Assembly: GCF_018687715.1 (NCBI RefSeq)
Contig: NC_056752.1
Location: 16,389,501-16,453,500, forward strand
Source: Carya illinoinensis
Lineage: Eukaryota > Streptophyta > Magnoliopsida > Fagales > Juglandaceae
DNA length: 64,000 nucleotides
Reading direction: 5' to 3'
The notes beneath the pieces were generated by a model. It saw nothing but the letters and a program-made list of their open reading frames with translations, was not told the origin of the DNA and did not search any database. Shown here piece by piece: positions 48,813 to 60,698 of the stretch. A program made the translations under genes and the position numbers. Each line of letters opens with the position of its first letter. Position 1 is the first letter of the stretch.

Positions 48813-49557
48813 CTACAGAAAATTCTCTAAAAATTCTACAGATCCTGAGTCAAGATCCAATGGAATTCCCATTGGAGCCATATTGAAGCCCTCGAATGGG
48901 TAGCATGCTTTAGGTGGCATCTCAAAAGCTGTTATAGCATTCTGAAAAGCGCAAAAGAAAAATCTAGTTGAAAGATATATAAATTTCTGATTTCAGAGCT
49001 ACTTATCTTTTATAATGGAGAGAAAAATATAAACATCTAAGAGTTTGGTGCTTGAAGGTTGATGGATAGCATGTGAAGTACATGCTATGCATCCAAAGTG
49101 CTCGGACTTCCAAAAAATCTAAAGACAACCATTTGTCATGGACTAATAATATGACGTATATATTGCTATCAACAAAAGTTTCATGACATGGTGTGTAGGT
49201 AACAAAATTTACCTACACACCATATACCATGATTCCCAATGCTATATCCAATCGGTCAAGATATGACATTATCCAACTTATATTTTACATGATCATTTCC
49301 ACTGGAAAGTTTATACACATTTCCTATTATTTCTGATAAAGTATAAATATTTGCATATGGAATGATAAAATTTATATGGTTTAGTTTATGCATTGCAACA
49401 TAGTCAAAAAAATATATATTCCAAAAGAAAAAAGAAAATATATGGCATAGACAAGACAACTCATCAATCATAGTGTGAAAACCTTGAAGCAAAGGTTTCC
49501 AATAAAGATACTAACCTTTGTGTTTAGCCAATAAAGCGGACGTGCTACAGCAACACC
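48813..49557 (-). other. Two-exon-like captured fragment, unrecognised protein C-terminus
   Basis: On the minus strand, a 42-bp exon (49557-49516) follows a TTTACAG acceptor, reads GVAVARPLYWLNTK and ends AAG|GTTAGT. The next exon (48941-48813) follows a pyrimidine-rich TTTTGCGCTTTTCAG acceptor and reads NAITAFEMPPKACYPFEGF onward to a TAG stop after 42 codons. Phases join without a shift. I cannot name the family, but two well-formed splice sites around open frames suggest a host gene fragment carried inside the CACTA element rather than transposon coding sequence. Confidence 0.45.
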
Positions 49558-51032
49558 CTGTAAAGCCAAATCAGTTGTAATGATTTTAGCTTAATATCAT
49601 GCGTTAAGTAAAAAATAAATCATCGGATGAATTACCAAATTTATCCATCATTCAGCCTACTGAGATGCTATCAGTTAGAGAGCAAAGCTTGAAGCAAATA
49701 CAAAATTTTGTGATGAGAAAAAGTTCTAATAAATCATCACAATTAAGTTTGTGGTTGCTAGAGATAGGAAGATATGACAACATGGTCCAAAATCAAGTTC
49801 CTTAACATAAAGTGACGTTATGTAACTGACAATTAAGCAAGAAAAACTGTGATATCACTTTATTCATAGACTAATCTAATTACCACCTGAGTTGCTATAG
49901 AATAACAGAGAGAAACTAACCAAACATTTATACTAGTTTAAAAGCTTTCTGTCAGATGATTGTAGTTTGTAAAAGACATCTACAGACAATCGTAGTTCAT
50001 GGACCAGTAATATGACTCCAATATTGCTATCAACTTCAGCTTCATGTTTATACCTAGATAGAGGCCATTTACGAATGATTGGGAACAGTATAATAAACAG
50101 TCCTGGAGAATATACACTAGACAGTAATGAATGAATCAGACATTAAAATAAAACCAGTACGTTAGAAACACTCAAATATAAGCCACTGAGATAGACAATA
50201 TAGAACCAATATAGCAAGTATTTACACAATTAACATAGTTTGACTCAATTTAAAGTGGTTCAAAATATAATTTCCTAACCAACACTAGTTCTGTGTAGAC
50301 CTCAAAATTTCATACAATTATAGTTAACAGTGAGGTGGTTATAGCAAAGAGATTTATTATAAAATCTCATGATACCATCACTGAGATTTTATACATTGTC
50401 AGAATTTTTTTCTATCATTTTGATTAAAAATCAAAGACAAGCATATGCATGTATATCACATTTTGCTATAACAGAGACTTTTAGCATGCAAACCAAAGTT
50501 TCATATTGTGTTGTGTTCTACTGGAGGCAATATTAAACCCAAAACGCAAGAACACCTAGTTTTTTACAGTAATTTAATCCAATAGTATAGGTGTAATTAA
50601 AACAGGATGTAGTGCGTCTTCGACAAACTAAGCTCATCAATTTATAAACCCAAATACTGAGGAAAGACCACTGTATATACAACTCAGATAATGATATAGA
50701 TATATATTTTAACATATCTATAATATACATGCACTAGATACACCTGATGGTGACATGCACCCACATTATAAAGTTAAATTATATTCATAATCAGATGGTC
50801 ATAAAATATGTTCACGCTCACATTTCTGGATTTTCCTTGCAAACTATCCAAAATTCTGCTGCATCACACAAACATTCATGGTTGAGTCTTTCTTATGCAT
50901 AGATATGTATAGGATCCTGTGAGGCATATGATATTTACCAAGACAGCCAGCCTACTGCCTCTCCATGGCAAGCTATTGATGAGTTAAATATTTGATTTAA
51001 CTCATCTGACCAGAGGGGCTTTTCTTATGAGG
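49558..51032. other. CACTA interior between captured fragments; no gene
   Basis: AT-rich, no recognisable coding sequence. It may hold intron or promoter sequence that came with one of the captured host fragments. Confidence 0.35.
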
Positions 51033-51937
51033 ATGGCAAACAACATCAAGTGTGTCACAGTTGGTGATGGAGCTGTCGAAAAGACATGCATGCTCATAAC
51101 TTATACAAGCAATATATTCAGCAATATGATAGTGTTATGCTAATTAATTTCTTGATACTATCTTAATTTACACATCCAGCTTTCAAAAGAAAGTCAGAAA
51201 TTAAACAATATCATATATATAAATATCATTTAAGATGATGTTTTCTACTTCTCAATTCTTATAGGATTATGTGCCTACCGTATTCGACAACTACTTAGTG
51301 CTAATGTGGTGGTTGCTGGAACCACAGTTAACCTTGGACTATGGGATACTGCGGGTAATTAGTACTATGTCATTGTAACAAGAAATTTTTTCAAGTAAGG
51401 GGTACAAAATTATCTGTGATTGATGGTAGTAACAAACTATTTTAATTAATTACACAGCTGGGTGAACATAGGGCAGGACAATTATAAGAGGCTGAGGACT
51501 TTGAGTAACAACAACTACCCTGTTTTCTTGCTGGCTTACTCCCTCATCAGAAAATACAGATAAGCCAATATATGTAAGAAGGAATCCCATATTTAAAACC
51601 CCCACTGAATAATTGTGTTAGACCAGAGAAAAATTTATTCATTAATACTTTATGATTCAAGTTCTACATTCAGAACCTAGTCAACTAATTACAAGTGATC
51701 GATTTCATGGCTCCCATGCAGTGGAATATATCTGAGTTGAGGCATTACGGTGCAAAAACTGTGCCGGTTGTCTATGTTGTAACCCAACTTGGTACGGATC
51801 AATCCTTACATATATATATATGCATATGTAATAACTTCATGTTAATGCACAAATGTAAACATGTAAGTTAATTTCCATCAACATCTAACAGATCTAAGGG
51901 AAGACAAGTAGTGGTTAATTGATCCCCAAGGAGCTGT

Positions 51938-54044
51938 GTGATGACCTGCTTTTACGTGTATTTTCACTGAAGGGTTGTTTTTAATTTAATTAATATATTG
52001 ATTTATTTATTTTAAATTATTGCATTTTAAATTGATTTTTATTTATTTGATGTTGTGTTTTATTTATTTAGTCATTTTACGGTTTTTAAAAATCGTTTTC
52101 GGTGGATCTGTTTTGGTTTCCGGAGTGAGGACTGGACCTCATTTCTTTTCCATCAAGTTTTCTTTTCTCTTTTCTTTTTTTTTCTCTTTTCTCTTTTTTC
52201 TTCTTTTTCTTTCTTTCTTTTTTTTTTCTTTTTTTTTTATTTTCTTTTTCTCCTCCCCCGGTTCTCTCTCCCGCGAGCTCTCTCTCTCCTCTCCCTCACG
52301 CCGTTTCGGCCAGCCACCCAGGGCCACCGCTCGCCGGCGCCGTGAGCCACACCACCCCCACCATTTTCTTCCCCTCCCTCCGGTGAACCACCCCACCAAG
52401 TTTCATCCCCAACTGTGCCGCCGTTTAGCCAAAAAAAGCCCATCAAGCCACACGGTTTTTGCTCCAATCTGCCGCCGTCGCTCCACCTCCGGCCACCACC
52501 TCTTCACCACTTCATCATCGACTCCTTGCCATCCTAACCCACCCATTTCCAGCCTCTAACAGTCACCGGAACAGCTCCCACGAGCTAGTCTCCATTTTGG
52601 GCGTTTAAGCCCTTGCTCTGCCGTTTTCGCCTCCACCCACGGCCAAACTCCACTTCCACTAGCTTCATAAACATCCTTAGACCCTTCCCTATCTATACCG
52701 AGCCTTGGTTTGTCCTCGTTCAAAAGTGGGTATTTTACAACCCACGGCCGCAATAGAATTTCACTGTTACGTTGTTTTCCTTCCGCCGTTTGCAATGCCG
52801 CAAGCTTTCTAAAAATACCAAATAGTGCTGTAATTATTTTCCAAACTCTACTTTTAGATTTAAATATATTTTGCTCATTCAATAAATATTTGTTGTTGGT
52901 TGGCTGATTCCGGACTGAGTCCGAGGAGTTCGGGGGTCGGATGGTTTGAGGACGGAGTGCTTGGTTAGGTTTGTTTGTGATTTGGTTGATTATTCATGCC
53001 ATGAGGTGTGCGTTGCATATTGCATATTTGTGCATTTTATTTATCTGAGAAAAATCATGTTTTATTGGCGTAAATGGTTTTCGGGTGTGTGAGTCTCATG
53101 AGCCCAAGTCGGGATGGGTTATTATCTCAGTAGAGCTCCTCTGGTCATTCGAGAGTGGATAATACTGAGTGACATCCCCTGGGTTGTCGCAGGGCGATGA
53201 CCGGATCGCACGATACGGTAACGCTGTCGTGTCGACTCCGTGGTCCCTAGAGTGGCGGGGACTAGAGGATGGCCTGGCCAGGTACGCGCGGGGCGTGCGT
53301 CTGGGCATCACTCATTTAGGGGTCACACACGTAGTCATTACCTGCGGTGTGGCACAGAGCCAGGGTGTGCGGATGATCCTTAGGGGAGATCATGGTGCAT
53401 GCATAATTGGTTTGTTATTATGGTTTTCGGATGTGGGCCATTTTTTGGGAAAATTGCGATATTTGGTTTCGAGGCTTCTTATCCATTTTCTGGAAAAATG
53501 GTGGTTTGAGCCATTATCTGGGATAATGGTGAGGCTTGGTTTTATGGTTATGTTTTTGTGGGCCAAATGGGTTTTTGGCGTGCGTGAAAAATTTATGATT
53601 TTACGGGGCATGTGCTTTGGTTTTTCTTTCATGTATATTGTTTGAGTTTTATATGTTTTTATCTAGTGGTGTTTGGAGTTTACTTACCTGCGGCACCATT
53701 TTTGATTCCGTAGATTTTGGTGCAGAGTTCGAGGAGGAGGAGGAGGCTGAGCCCGAGGATGCGGCTCCGCCAGAGTTCTGAGTGGAGTTTATGTTTTCTT
53801 TTTGGCTTTGATATTATATTTGTGTTTTGTAATATTCTATTCTATATGTTTTGAACCGCTTTGTTTTAAATAAGAAAAATTCTGGTACTTAGTTATTGAC
53901 TTTGCTTTTCGCTGCGTGTTTCTTGTGCACTTTCGTTGCTTATCCACACACTTAGCACACGTCGATTGGGTGATGTCTCATGATGTCATCATCCGGATGT
54001 CTCGATTTCCCCGTGTCCGTGTATGGGGATTTGGAGGCGTCACA
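51938..54044 (+). repeat. 5' LTR of the chromovirus
   Basis: It begins TGTGATGACCTGC and ends GGCGTCACA, 2107 bp. It contains a T/C-rich tract at 52150-52250, a GC-rich, CpG-containing block at 52250-52560, and TGGTCATTCGAGAGTGGATA-like sequence near 53130 that is conserved with the solo LTR at 14549-18891. Long open frames here are composition artefacts. Confidence 0.93.
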
Positions 54045-54046
54045 GG

Positions 54047-54058
54047 TGGTATCAGAGA
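54047..54058 (+). other. Primer-binding site for initiator tRNA-Met
   Basis: TGGTATCAGAGA lies two bases after the LTR end. It is complementary to the 3' end of plant initiator tRNA-Met apart from the last base, and would prime minus-strand DNA synthesis. Confidence 0.85.
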
Positions 54059-54334
54059 GGTTTGGCTCTGGATAAAACCACACGTCCCGTAGGTAGTACC
54101 AGAATTTTTTAAAGTTGTGTTTTAAAAGTTATGTTAAGTAAAGTTGTTATTTGATTTGTTTTATTTGTTTGAGCTTGTTTGCTTGTTTTTATTTATTTAG
54201 TTATGTTTTTGCAAGTTGGTTTCTTTTTGTTTCTTGTTATATGGTGTTGGTCTTTGGTTTTTGTTTTTGTTTGTTGTTGGTTTTATTTGTTTTTATTTTC
54301 TTAAAGGGAGTCAAAGGTTGTGGTGGCAGGAAAA

Positions 54335-55553
54335 ATGGTGAGACCAAGGAAATCTACTCAGGAGCCACGAGACAATACATCAAGAGATGACTCCATAACC
54401 AGAGCAATACGGCAGATGGCGGAGTTTATGCAGCAGAATTTTAGGCCACAGCAGACAGGGCCTTGGCCACAACAAGGAGGACCTTGGCCACAACAAGGGG
54501 GTCCCTGGCCGCAACAAGGAGGGCGTTGTCCACAATAAGGAGGGCTTTGGCCACAACCAGGAGGTCCTTGGCCACATCAGTGAGGGCCTTGGCTATACCC
54601 GGAGGATCTAGTAGCATGGTGCAAGCCGGATGCACCTATGAGCACTTTCTGGTGCATAGGACTCCACACTTCACTGGAGAAGAGGATCCACTTCAAGCTG
54701 GAAAGTGGATCAAGGACTTGGAAAGAACTTTTGAGGTGTGTGGTTGCACCGAGGTGCAACAAGTACTCTACACCAGTTATCTGTTGCAAGGCACCGCTTC
54801 TGCTTGTTGGGATACCAAGAGGATGATGCTAGAATCAGAATTGGGATCTTGGATCTTTCGCCGCTGTGACCTGGCAGCGCTTCAAGAAAGAGTTTAATGA
54901 TCGCTTCTTTCCCGCTTCTGTAAGGAAACAAAAGGCAAGAGAGTTCTCAAATTTGGTCCAAGGGAGCACGACAATGGAACAGTACGCCCGAAGATTTATA
55001 GAACTTGGGCGATTTTCTCCCCACCTCATCACCACAGAGGAGATGCGAGCTAAGCGTTTCCAGGAGGGACTACGCCCTGATATACACCGTATGGTGGTCA
55101 GTCACCGGATATCCACTTTTCAGGACTTAGTGGATGTGGCCACCCTTATAGAGCGAGAGAATAATCTGAGTATGGGCTCCCCTCCGGGGCATAAGAGGCG
55201 GAGTTTTTCTGGTGAAGGAAGCAGCTCGGGTTCACCTCAAAAATTTGTTCAGCGGACCGGAACTTGACCGCAAGCATCCTCAGGTGTTCGCATGGGAGGA
55301 CGTGTGCCAGTTTATGGAGTTTGTAATAGAGCTCATGTGGGTGAGTGCCCTTCTGGTGGGGCTCGATGTTATAATTGTGGCCAGCAGGGTCACTTTGCCC
55401 GTGAGTGTCCAAGACCAGTTCAAGAAAGCCGTGGAGGTAGACGCGGTGGAAGAACAAATCCAAGGCAAGCAGTGCAAGCCCGGGTTTATGCTGTCACACT
55501 CGGAGATGTGGATGATGAGGCACCAGCGACCCATGATGCTGGAGTAATTACAG
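54335..55553 (+). pseudogene. Chromovirus gag with CCHC knuckle, degenerate
   Basis: The frame starts at ATG 54335 (MVRPRKSTQEPRDNT). A minisatellite at about 54459-54590 encodes PWPQQGG repeats and contains a TAA at 54536. The capsid core then appears in a second frame (FLVHRTPHFTGEEDP, WIKDLERTFEVCG) and returns to the first near 54866 (TWQRFKKEFNDRFFP, EQYARRFIELGRFSP). A TGA at 55265-55267 precedes the zinc knuckle CYNCGQQGHFAREC. The product would form the particle and bind genomic RNA. The frame changes and stops show it is no longer functional. Confidence 0.88.
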
Positions 55554-55636
55554 GTATGGATTAATTTAATTTAATTTTTGGTGTATTTGGTTTCTCCTCT
55601 GTTTTTGGATTTCATGGGTTAATGTGTTTGGTTCAG
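55554..55636 (+). other. Intron-like 83-bp insertion between gag and protease
   Basis: The coding frame before it (GVIT) runs into ACAG|GTATGG. After a T-rich stretch, TTTGGTTCAG is followed by GAAGAGTCC (RVRLYEF). Removing exactly 83 bases joins ACA G and GA AGA in phase and links the frame used by the knuckle to the frame used by the protease. GT-AG borders, T-richness and restored frame all fit a short spliceosomal intron. Confidence 0.65.
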
Positions 55637-58500
55637 GAAGAGTCCGTTTATATGAGTTTTATGCTTGCACTTTGTTTGATTCGGGTGCTTCACAGTCATT
55701 TGTATCTTCCACGTTTGCGCGGATGTGTAATTTGGTCACGGAACCTTTGCTAAAGTCATTGGTAGTGGCTCTACCCAATGGTGAAATAGTGTGGTGTTCC
55801 AAGGTTGCTTTGGGATGCTTGCTAAATTTTGATAGAAGGTTCTTGGATGCTGATTTGGTGGTGTTTAAGCTGTTGGGTTTCGATATCATCCTCGGGATGG
55901 ATTGGCTATACCGATATTCTGCGAGTATTAATTGCAGAAGTCGGGTAATTACCTTTCAGCTTCCAGATGGTGATTGTCTGGAATTTGCGGGGAGTAAGTT
56001 AAAAGAAAAGCCGGTAATTATATCGGCAATTCAAGCAAGAAGAGAGATTGCATGGGGAGCAGATGCATTCTTAGTTCAGATGGTGTCTACGCCATCTGAG
56101 AAGAAGTCTTTGGCAGACATTCCAGTTGTGGAAGAATTCCCCGATGTGTTTGTGGATGACTTGCTTGGACTACCCCCTGTTTGAGAAATGGAGTTTGTTA
56201 TAGATTTAGAACCTGGAGCGGCTCATGTACATAAAGCTCCTTATCGCATGGCACCGACTGAATTAAAAGAGTTGAAGACTCAATTGCAAGAGCTGGTAGA
56301 TAAGGGATTTATTCAGCCTAGTACTTCGCCGTGGGGTGCACCAGTGCTGTTCGTTAAAAAGAAAGATGGAACCCTCTGTATGTGCATTGATTATCGGGAA
56401 TTAAATAAGGTGACCATCAAAAATAAATATTCTCTCCCACGAATTGATGATTTATTTGATCAGCTTCAAGGAGCAGCTGTGTTCTTGAAGATTGATTTGA
56501 GGTCGGGATACTACCAGCTGAGGATCAGAGACAAGGATGTGCCCAAAACTGCTTTTAGGTCGAGATATGGGCATTATGAATTTAAGCTGATGCCGTTTGG
56601 GTTAGCTAATGCCCCTGCTGCTTTTATGGATTTAATGAATCAAGTATTTTGACCTTATCTGGATTCCTTTGTGGTAGTATTCATTGATGATATTCTAATT
56701 TATTCCTGAGATGTTGAAGAGCATGTGTATCATCTTTGTCTAGTTCTTGGGAAATTGAGAGAACACCAGTTGTATGCCAAGCTCAGCAAGTGTGAATTCT
56801 GTTGGAGGAAGTTAGATTTCTTGTGCATGTGATTTCTCGAGACGGAGTGGCTGTTGATCCTAGTAAGGTGAAAGCCATTTTGTCATGGCAGCGTCCGACT
56901 CCAGTGCGCGAGATCCGGAGTTTCTTGGGACTTGTCGGATATTACCAAAGATTTGTGGAGGGTTTTGCTCACCTATCCGGACCTCTCACAGCTTTGACTC
57001 GGAAGAATGCAGAATTTGTTTGGTCAGATAAGTGTGAGAGAAGCATCCAAGAATTGAAGAACAGGTTGACGACGGCACCAGTGTTAGCGCTTCCAGAACT
57101 GCACAAGCTATTCGTAGTCTTCAGTGATGCGTCTAAATTTGGTTTGGGTTGTGTCCTTATACAGGAAGGACGGGTTGTTGCCTATGCATCTCGTCAGCTA
57201 AAGGACCATGAGAAGAATTATCCGACGCATGATTTGGAATTGGCTGCGATTGTTTTTGCTCTCAAGATCTGCCGGCACTTTTTGTATGGGGAAGCATGTG
57301 AAGTCTACACCGATCACAAGAGCTTGAAACACTTGTTTTCCCAGAAAAATCTAAACATGAGGCAGAGGCGATGGTTGGAGTTAATCAGTGACTACCAGTG
57401 TGAGATCAAGTATCATCCAGGGAGGGCTAATATAGTTGCTGATGATTTGAGCCAAAAATCGGACTTGGAAGATGAAGCCGAGGACGCCTAGTGGGAAAAA
57501 TTCTGTCTGGGTGATTGTTGACCGGTTAACGAAGAGAGCTCATTTCTTGCCTGTTAATAACACCGATTCCTTGGGTAAGTTGACACGCTTGTACGTGAAA
57601 GAAATAGTGCGGCTGCACGGCATACCAAAGAGTATAGTGTCTGATTGAGACCCAAGGTTCACGTCGCAGTTCTGGAAGAGTTTGCAGGCAGCTTTGGGTA
57701 CTAAGTTAAAGTTTAGTACTGCATATCACCCGCAGACAGACGGCCAATTAGAGCGCACCATTCAAACCCTTGAAGACATGTTGCGAGCATGTGTCATGGA
57801 ATTTCAAGCGAGTTGGGAAAACCATTTGCCGCTCGTAGAGTTTGCATATAATAATAGCTTCCATGCGACCATTCAGATGGCTTCCTATGAAGCTCTTGAC
57901 AGGAGGAAGTGCAGATCGCCCTTGTGTTGGGATGAAGTCGGGGAGAGTAGGATAATTGGACCCCAAATAATTCAAGAGATGCAAAGCCAAGTTCGGATCA
58001 TCAGGGATAAAATGGCGGCAGCTCAGAGTTGCCAGAAAAGCTACGCTGATACCAGGAGGAGAGAGTTATCTTTTGAAGAAGGTGATTGGGTTTATCTCAA
58101 AGTCTCTCCCATGAGAGGAGTTAAGCATTTTGGTAAGAAGAGGAAACTGGATCCGAGGTATGTCGGCCCTTTTCAGATTCTGGAAAAGGTAGGGTCCGTC
58201 GCCTATAGAGTTGCTTTGCCAGAGTATTTTGGGGATATTCATGATGTCTTCCACGTATCGTCCTTAAAGAAGAGCTTTGGACAACAAGAGCCACGCTTTG
58301 TCGACCCAGAGAGTATTCAGTTGCAACCGGATCTCACTTATGAGGTTGTTCCATCGCAGATCATGGATTGGAAGGAGCAACAGTTGAGGTCCAAGATGAT
58401 ACCTTTGGTTAAGGTGGCATGGGGAGATCCGTTAGCTCAAGATTTCTCTTGGGAGCGAGTAGCGGACATGAGGGAGCAGTACCCATACTTGTTTGAGTAA
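55637..58500 (+). pseudogene. Chromovirus pol: protease, RT, RNase H, integrase, chromodomain
   Basis: Protease has LFDSGASQSFVSS near 55672. RT spans about 56240-56800 ([47 protein letters not shown]). TGA codons interrupt it near 56182, 56650 and 56708. A frame change near 56795 leads to the connection and RNase H ([41 protein letters not shown]), which stops at 57489. Integrase follows without its N-terminal zinc-binding part: IVDRLTKRAHFLPV, a TGA inside SD*DPRF, then [14 protein letters not shown], giving the D-D-E core. The C-terminus has [16 protein letters not shown] and [10 protein letters not shown], then a chromodomain-like tail ([25 protein letters not shown]). About 450 bp appear deleted at the RNase H/integrase junction. 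Confidence 0.93.
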
Positions 58501-58607
58501 TGAAGGTACGTATCTTAATCTTGGTCACAGGTGGTTTACGTGATATTAGGTGGCTTATTTTAAGTTGATGGTTGATCTTGCAAATTTCGAGGACGAAATT
58601 TGTTTTT

Positions 58608-58619
58608 AAGAGGGGAGGA
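58608..58619 (+). other. Polypurine tract
   Basis: AAGAGGGGAGGA directly precedes the TG of the 3' LTR and would prime plus-strand DNA synthesis. Confidence 0.85.
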
Positions 58620-60698
58620 TGTGATGACCCGCTTTTACGTATATTTTCACTGAAGGGTTGTTTTTAATTTAATTAATATATTGATTTGTTTATTTTAAAT
58701 TATTGTGTTTTAAATTGGTTTTTATTTATTTCATGTTGTGTTTTATTTATTTAGTCGTTTTACGGTTTTTAAAAATCGTTTTCGGCGGATCTGTTTTGGT
58801 TTCCGGAGTGAGGACTGGACCTCATTTCTTTTCCATCATCTTTTCTTTTTTTTCTCTTTTCTCTTTTTTCTTCTTTTTCTTTCTTTTTTTTTTCTTTTTT
58901 TTTCTTTTCTTTTTCTCTTCCCCCGGTTCTCTCTCCCGCGCGCTCTCTCTCTCCCTCCTCTCCCTCATGCCGTTTCGGCCAGCCACCCAGGGCCGCCACT
59001 CGCCGACGCCGTGAACCACACCACCCCCACCATTTTCTTCCCCTCCCTCCGGTGAACCACCCCACCAAGTTTCATCCCCAACCGTGCCGCCGTTTAGCCG
59101 GAAAAAGCCCATCAAGCCACACAGTTTTTGCTCCGATCTGTTGCCGTCGCTCCACCTCTTCACCACTTCATCACTGACTCCTTGCCATCCTAACCCACCC
59201 ATTTCTGGCCTCTAACAGTCACCGGAACAGCTCCCACGAGCTAGTTTCCATTTTGGGTGTTTAAGCCCTTCCTCCACCATTTTCGCCGCCACCCATGGCC
59301 AAACTCCACTTCCACTAGCTTCATAAACATCCTTAGACCCTTCCCTATCAATCCCGAACCTTTATTTTTCCCCGTTCAAAAGTGGGTATTTTACAACCCA
59401 CGGCCGCAGTGAAATTTCACTGTTACGTTACTTTCTTTCCGCCGTTTGCAATGCCGCGAGCTTTCTAAAAATACCATATAGCGCTGGAAGTATTTTCCAA
59501 ACCCTACTTTTAGGTTTAAATATATTTTGCTCATTCAATAAAAATTTGTTGTTGGTTGGCTGATTCCGGACTGAGTCCGAGGAGTTCGAGGGTCGGATGG
59601 TTTGAGGACGGAGTGCTTGGTTAGGTTTGTTTGTGATTTGGTTGATTATTCGTGCCATGAGGCGTGTGTTGCATATTGGATATTTGTGCATTTTATTTAT
59701 CTGAGAAAAATTATGTTTTATTGGCGTAAATGGTTTTCGGGTGTGTGTCTCACGAGCCCAAACCGAGATGGGTTATTATCTCGGTGGAGCTTCTCTAGTC
59801 ACTCGGAAGTGGATAATACTGAGTAACATTCCCTAAGTTGTCACAGGGCGACGACCGGATCGCACAATACGGTAACGCTGTCTTGTCGACTCCGTGGTCC
59901 CTAGAGTGGCGGGGACTAGAGGATGGCTTGGCCAGGTACGCGCGGGGTGCGAGTCTGGGCATGACTCGTTTAGGTGTCACACACGTAGTCGTTACCTGCA
60001 GTGTGGCACAGAGCCAGGGTGTGCGGATGATCCCTAGGGGAGATTATGGTGCATGCATAATTGGTTTGTTATTATGGTTTTCGGATGTGGGCCATTTTCT
60101 GGAAAAATAGTGAGATTTGGTTTCGAGGCTTCTGATCCTTTTTCTAGGAAAATGGTGGTTTGGGCCATTATCTAGGATAATGGCGAGGCTTGGTTTTATG
60201 GTTATGTTTTTGTGGGCCAAATGAGTTTTTGGCGTGCGTGGAAAATTTATGATTTTACGGGGCATGTGCTTTGGTTTTTCTTTCATGCATATTGTTTGAG
60301 TTTTATATATTTTTATCTATTGGTGTTTGGAATTTACTTACCTGCGGCACCATTTTTGGTTCCGTAGATTTTGGTGCAGAGTTCGAGGAGGAGGAGGAGG
60401 CTGAGCCCGAGGATGCGGCTTCGCCAGAGTTCTGAGTGGAGTTTATATTTTCTTTTTGGCTTTGATATTATATCTGTGTTTTGTAATATTCTATTCTATA
60501 TGTTTTGAACCACTTTGTATTAAACAAGAAAAATTCTAGTACTTAGTTATTGACTTTGCTTTTCGCTGCGTGTTTCTTGTGCACTTTCGTTGCTTATCCA
60601 CACACTTAGCACACGTCGATAGGGTGATGACCCGTGATGTCATCATCCGGATGTCTCGATTTCCCTGTGTCCATGTATGGGGATTTGGGGGCATCACA
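58620..60698 (+). repeat. 3' LTR of the chromovirus
   Basis: It begins TGTGATGACCCGC and ends GGGCATCACA, 2079 bp. It matches the 5' LTR throughout, with scattered, mostly transitional substitutions and small length differences, for example in the T/C tract near 58845-58920. Confidence 0.93.

Larger units (their letters stand above)
51938..60698 (+). mobile_element. Ty3/Gypsy chromovirus (Tekay/Del-like), complete LTR pair, defective
   Basis: Two LTRs (51938-54044 and 58620-60698) flank a gag-pol region. A perfect 5-bp target duplication AGCTG lies at 51933-51937 and 60699-60703. The primer-binding site fits initiator tRNA-Met, and a polypurine tract precedes the 3' LTR. Domain order is gag, zinc knuckle, protease, RT, RNase H, integrase, then a chromodomain-like C-terminus, which defines a chromovirus. 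I count nine substitutions between the LTRs in roughly the first 225 bp, so the insertion is not recent. Nonsense codons and an integrase deletion make it non-autonomous. Confidence 0.95.

Noticed and set aside
52139..52467. Long minus-strand open frames rich in Lys/Glu/Arg and Gly/Trp within the 5' LTR (and again at 58769-59202)
   Set aside because: They are shadows of the T/C-rich and GC-rich LTR blocks, present equally in both LTRs, with no domain.
53169..53645. 158-residue plus-strand open frame inside the 5' LTR
   Set aside because: It lies in LTR regulatory sequence; the matching frame in the 3' LTR is shorter and broken.
54380..54635. Minus-strand open frames with Leu/Trp/Pro/Ser repeats
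   Set aside because: Antisense shadow of the PWPQQGG minisatellite in gag.
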